The position numbers were made by a program, and so were the translations under genes. Below the pieces are notes generated by a model. It was given only the letters and a program-made list of their open reading frames with translations, was not told the origin of the DNA and ran no database searches. From positions 1-7,552 of the forward strand of contig CAZQLE010000190.1 in assembly GCA_964593905.1 (NCBI GenBank): a stretch of 7,552 bases of DNA. The letters run 5' to 3'. The DNA comes from CAZQLE01 sp964593905 (GTDB lineage Bacteria; Chloroflexota; Anaerolineae; Anaerolineales; Anaerolineaceae). Below, piece by piece: positions 5,944 through 7,552 of the stretch (position 1 is the stretch's first letter; each line of letters opens with the position of its first letter).

Positions 5944-6132
5944 TTAATTCGTGATCGCAGCTTTGTGCAGGGCGAGCACACCCCGCGTCAGCGTGAAGAA
6001 GCTCCACTGCGATGGCTGCCATATGCAACCAGGCTGAGATTCTTCGCCTGCGCTGCACTTTGGCTCGGAATGACGCATTTTTATGCGCAGGCAACAGCCA
6101 CAACCACAATCAGACTTTTGACAGTCTATCAT
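5944..6132 (-). CDS. Small cysteine-rich peptide, possible metal binder
   Basis: A candidate 62-residue protein not recognised as any known family. The ATG at 6132 has an excellent ribosome-binding site, AAAGGTG, six bases upstream. The first 18 residues (MIDCQKSDCGCGCCLRIK) hold six... of which five cysteines are C4, C9, C11, C13 and C14; two more, C26 and C36, follow. Codons 19-32 lie within a copy of the interspersed repeat also found near 1331, so the tail may be a recent replacement of the original C-terminus. The stop is 12 bases before the TauE/cupredoxin gene, making it the likely first gene of that operon. Binding of copper through the C-x4-C-x-C-x-CC cluster, in metallothionein manner, is inference from composition and context. 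It could instead be a leader peptide or chance. Confidence 0.5.
   Translation of the reverse strand: MIDCQKSDCGCGCCLRIKMRHSEPKCSAGEESQPGCIWQPSQWSFFTLTRGVLALHKAAITN
6038..6077 (-). repeat. Interspersed repeat copy, reverse orientation
   Basis: On minus this reads TGCGTCATTCCGAGC, a middle GC-rich part, then GGCGAAGAATC. It is clearly related to the TGTCATTCTGAGC...GCGAAGAATCC unit at 1331-1402. It lies within the reading frame of the Cys-rich peptide (codons 19-32). A small hairpin, CGCAT (6074-6078) with ATGCG (6083-6087), adjoins it. Confidence 0.6.
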
Positions 6133-6151
6133 TTTGCACACCTTTCATATA

Positions 6152-6167
6152 TAGGCAGATATGCCTA
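6152..6167. promoter_or_regulatory. Candidate operator, 6-4-6 dyad between divergent metal genes
   Basis: TAGGCA (6152-6157) and TGCCTA (6162-6167) are perfect reverse complements around GATA. A second, looser pair, GGCAG (6154-6158) and CTGCC (6169-6173), overlaps it. The dyad lies 20 bases before the start of the Cys-rich ORF and about 80 bases before copA, next to an AT-rich TATATA (6148-6153). The place suits a metal-responsive repressor or activator, but the sequence does not match a CsoR, CopY or CueR site I can name, and no regulator gene is in the window. Confidence 0.4.
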
Positions 6168-6190
6168 CCTGCCACGGTCAGGATGGCGCA

Positions 6191-6217
6191 TTGAAGCGCA
6201 GCAGGCAACCGGATAAT
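6191..6217 (+). promoter_or_regulatory. Possible promoter of the CopA-like gene
   Basis: TTGAAG (6191-6196, 4 of 6) and GATAAT (6212-6217, 5 of 6) are 15 bases apart. Transcription would start near 6224, giving a leader of about 26 bases that contains the ribosome-binding site. The spacing is short for sigma70, so this is a tentative call. Confidence 0.3.
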
Positions 6218-6249
6218 ATTGGAGGGAATTGTTTTCTTGAAAGGATCTT

Positions 6250-7552
6250 ATGTCTGATATCCGTTTCGTTACCCTCCCTATTACCGGTATGACCTGCGCC
6301 AACTGCTCGGCCGCCGTCGAACGCAACCTCAAGAAGGTCAGCGGCGTGCAAAGCGCTTCGGTCAACCTGTCGTCTGAACGGGCCACCGTCGAGTATGATC
6401 CACAGACATCCACCCTGGAGGACCTGATCGGGCGCGTGCAGCGCGCCGGCTACGGCGTGGCCGAAGGTGAAGCCGACCTGATCATCCAGCGCATGAGCGA
6501 CGATAACGACGCCCGCCGGCTGGAAAAAACCCTCTCCGCGCTGGAAGGCGTGCGCGAAGCGCGGGTCAGTTATGCCACCGAACGGGCACAGGTCCGTTAT
6601 ATTCCCACCCTGGTCAGCCAGACCGACCTGCGCCGTGCGATTACCGCGGCCGGGTTTGGCGTGGTTGAAAGCGGCGGAGACGCCGAAGACGCCGAAGCCC
6701 TGGCCCGCCAGAAAGAGATCGACCAGCAGAAAAAGCACCTGATCGTCGGGCTGATCTTTGCCGTGCCGCTGTTTGTCATTGCCATGGCCGGCGACCTGGG
6801 CTTTCTTTCAATGGAAGTCTCGCATTCGACCTGGATCAAATGGGTGATGCTGGCGCTGGCGCTGCCGGTGCAGTTTTATGTGGGCGCCCAGTATTATGTC
6901 GGCGCCTACAAGTCGCTGCGCAACGGCTCGGCCAACATGGATGTGCTGGTGGCGCTGGGTTCTTCGGCCGCCTTCCTTTATTCCATTCCGATCACGCTGG
7001 GGCTGTTCTCGGGCCACGTTTATTACGAAACCGCCGCGGTGATCATTGTGTTGATCAAGCTGGGCAAGCTGCTCGAAGTGCGCGCCAAAGGCCGCACCAG
7101 CGAGGCCATCAAAAAGCTGATGGGGCTGCGCGCAAAATCGGCCCGCATCGTGCGCAACGGGCAGGAAATGGAAGTGCCGGTCGATGAAGTGCTGGTCGGC
7201 GATGTGGTTATCGTGCGGCCGGGCGAAAAAATCCCCGTCGACGGGGTGGTGGTAGAAGGCCGCTCTTCGGTGGACGAATCGATGCTGACCGGCGAATCGC
7301 TGCCGGTTGAAAAAGGCCCCGGCGCACCCGTCATCGGCGCCACGCTGAACAAACTGGGGCTGATCAAGTTTGAAGCCACCAAAATCGGCAAAGAAACCGC
7401 CCTGGCGCAGATCATCCGCCTGGTCGAAGAAGCCCAGGGCTCCAAAGCCCCCATTCAAAAACTGGTTGACCGCATTTCAGCCTACTTTGTCCCGGCAGTC
7501 ATCGGCATTGCGCTGCTCACCTTTGCCGCCTGGTTTTTCTTTGGCCCGCCGC
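6250..7552 (+). CDS. copA: CopA-like heavy-metal P1B ATPase (5' part)
   Basis: The first 434 codons of a membrane pump that uses ATP to export Cu(I) or a similar metal; the gene runs off the window. HMA domain 1 (about 5-72) has GMTCANC with C16 and C19. HMA domain 2 (about 76-140) keeps the fold pattern, but its metal motif is MSDDND (82-87), so both cysteines are aspartate. Membrane helices follow at about 163-180, 197-217, 230-252 and 257-275, then the actuator domain with TGES (347-350) and the start of the next helix (about 411-431). The CPC motif and the phosphorylated aspartate would come later, so copper specificity is inferred from HMA 1 and the neighbouring HMA/cupredoxin genes. The ATG at 6250 has AAAGGA four bases upstream. 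It is divergent from the metal operon on minus. Confidence 0.93.
   Translation, partial: MSDIRFVTLPITGMTCANCSAAVERNLKKVSGVQSASVNLSSERATVEYDPQTSTLEDLIGRVQRAGYGVAEGEADLIIQRMSDDNDARRLEKTLSALEGVREARVSYATERAQVRYIPTLVSQTDLRRAITAAGFGVVESGGDAEDAEALARQKEIDQQKKHLIVGLIFAVPLFVIAMAGDLGFLSMEVSHSTWIKWVMLALALPVQFYVGAQYYVGAYKSLRNGSANMDVLVALGSSAAFLYSIPITLGLFSGHVYYETAAVIIVLIKLGKLLEVRAKGRTSEAIKKLMGLRAKSARIVRNGQEMEVPVDEVLVGDVVIVRPGEKIPVDGVVVEGRSSVDESMLTGESLPVEKGPGAPVIGATLNKLGLIKFEATKIGKETALAQIIRLVEEAQGSKAPIQKLVDRISAYFVPAVIGIALLTFAAWFFFGPP

Noticed and set aside
6118..6123. Perfect TTGACA on plus as the -35 of copA
   Set aside because: The nearest good -10 (TATATA at 6148) is 24 bases away, too far. It also lies just inside the Cys-rich ORF.
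6178..6738. Minus-strand open frame of 186 residues
   Set aside because: It lies antisense to the well-supported CopA-like gene, its translation has no recognisable motif, and it starts inside a strongly coding plus-strand region.
6808..7458. Minus-strand open frame of 216 residues, His/Gln/Phe-rich
   Set aside because: It is antisense to the conserved CopA actuator region; the odd composition is what GC-rich coding DNA gives in the opposite frame.

Overview
The window looks like part of a chromosome, probably a metagenome-assembled contig, from a GC-rich bacterium. Protein style, especially the CopA-like pump and two small conserved-unknown proteins, suggests Chloroflexota, perhaps Anaerolineae. 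That is an impression from recalled families, not a search result. A run of ten N at 403-412 marks a scaffold gap.

Layout, left to right. (1) 1-1043, plus strand: the 3' end of a calcium-type P2 ATPase, closed by a hairpin terminator. (2) About 1101-1586: no gene, but a dense patch of inverted repeats, including pieces of widespread palindromic families (TGTCATTCTGAGC..., GGTGCGCC..GGCGCACC, and GTAGGTTGGGT.../...ACCCAAGCTAC). (3) 3488 down to 1587, minus strand: an apparent three-gene unit with a 103-residue unknown protein, ribonuclease HII (rnhB) and a four-helix membrane protein carrying two CxxC pairs. A tRNA-Pro(TGG) with its own sigma70-like promoter and a strong terminator lies just upstream on the same strand. 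(4) 3684-4586, plus strand: a lipoprotein with an esterase-type alpha/beta-hydrolase fold. (5) 6132 down to 4576, minus strand: a metal-handling unit made of a tiny Cys-rich peptide, a TauE/DsbD-like membrane protein fused to a cupredoxin-like domain, and a stand-alone HMA copper-chaperone-like protein. (6) 6250-7552, plus strand and divergent from it: the 5' part of a CopA-like heavy-metal P1B ATPase.

Units 5 and 6 read as one copper-handling locus. An efflux ATPase with one intact and one cysteine-less HMA domain faces an operon encoding an HMA carrier, a membrane/cupredoxin fusion and a possible Cys-rich metal-binding peptide. A perfect 6-4-6 dyad lies in the shared intergenic region and could be an operator, but no regulator gene is in the window. 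The Cys-rich peptide is the least ordinary item: it has an excellent ribosome-binding site and a cysteine-dense head, and its tail is partly encoded by a copy of the same interspersed repeat found at 1331-1402.
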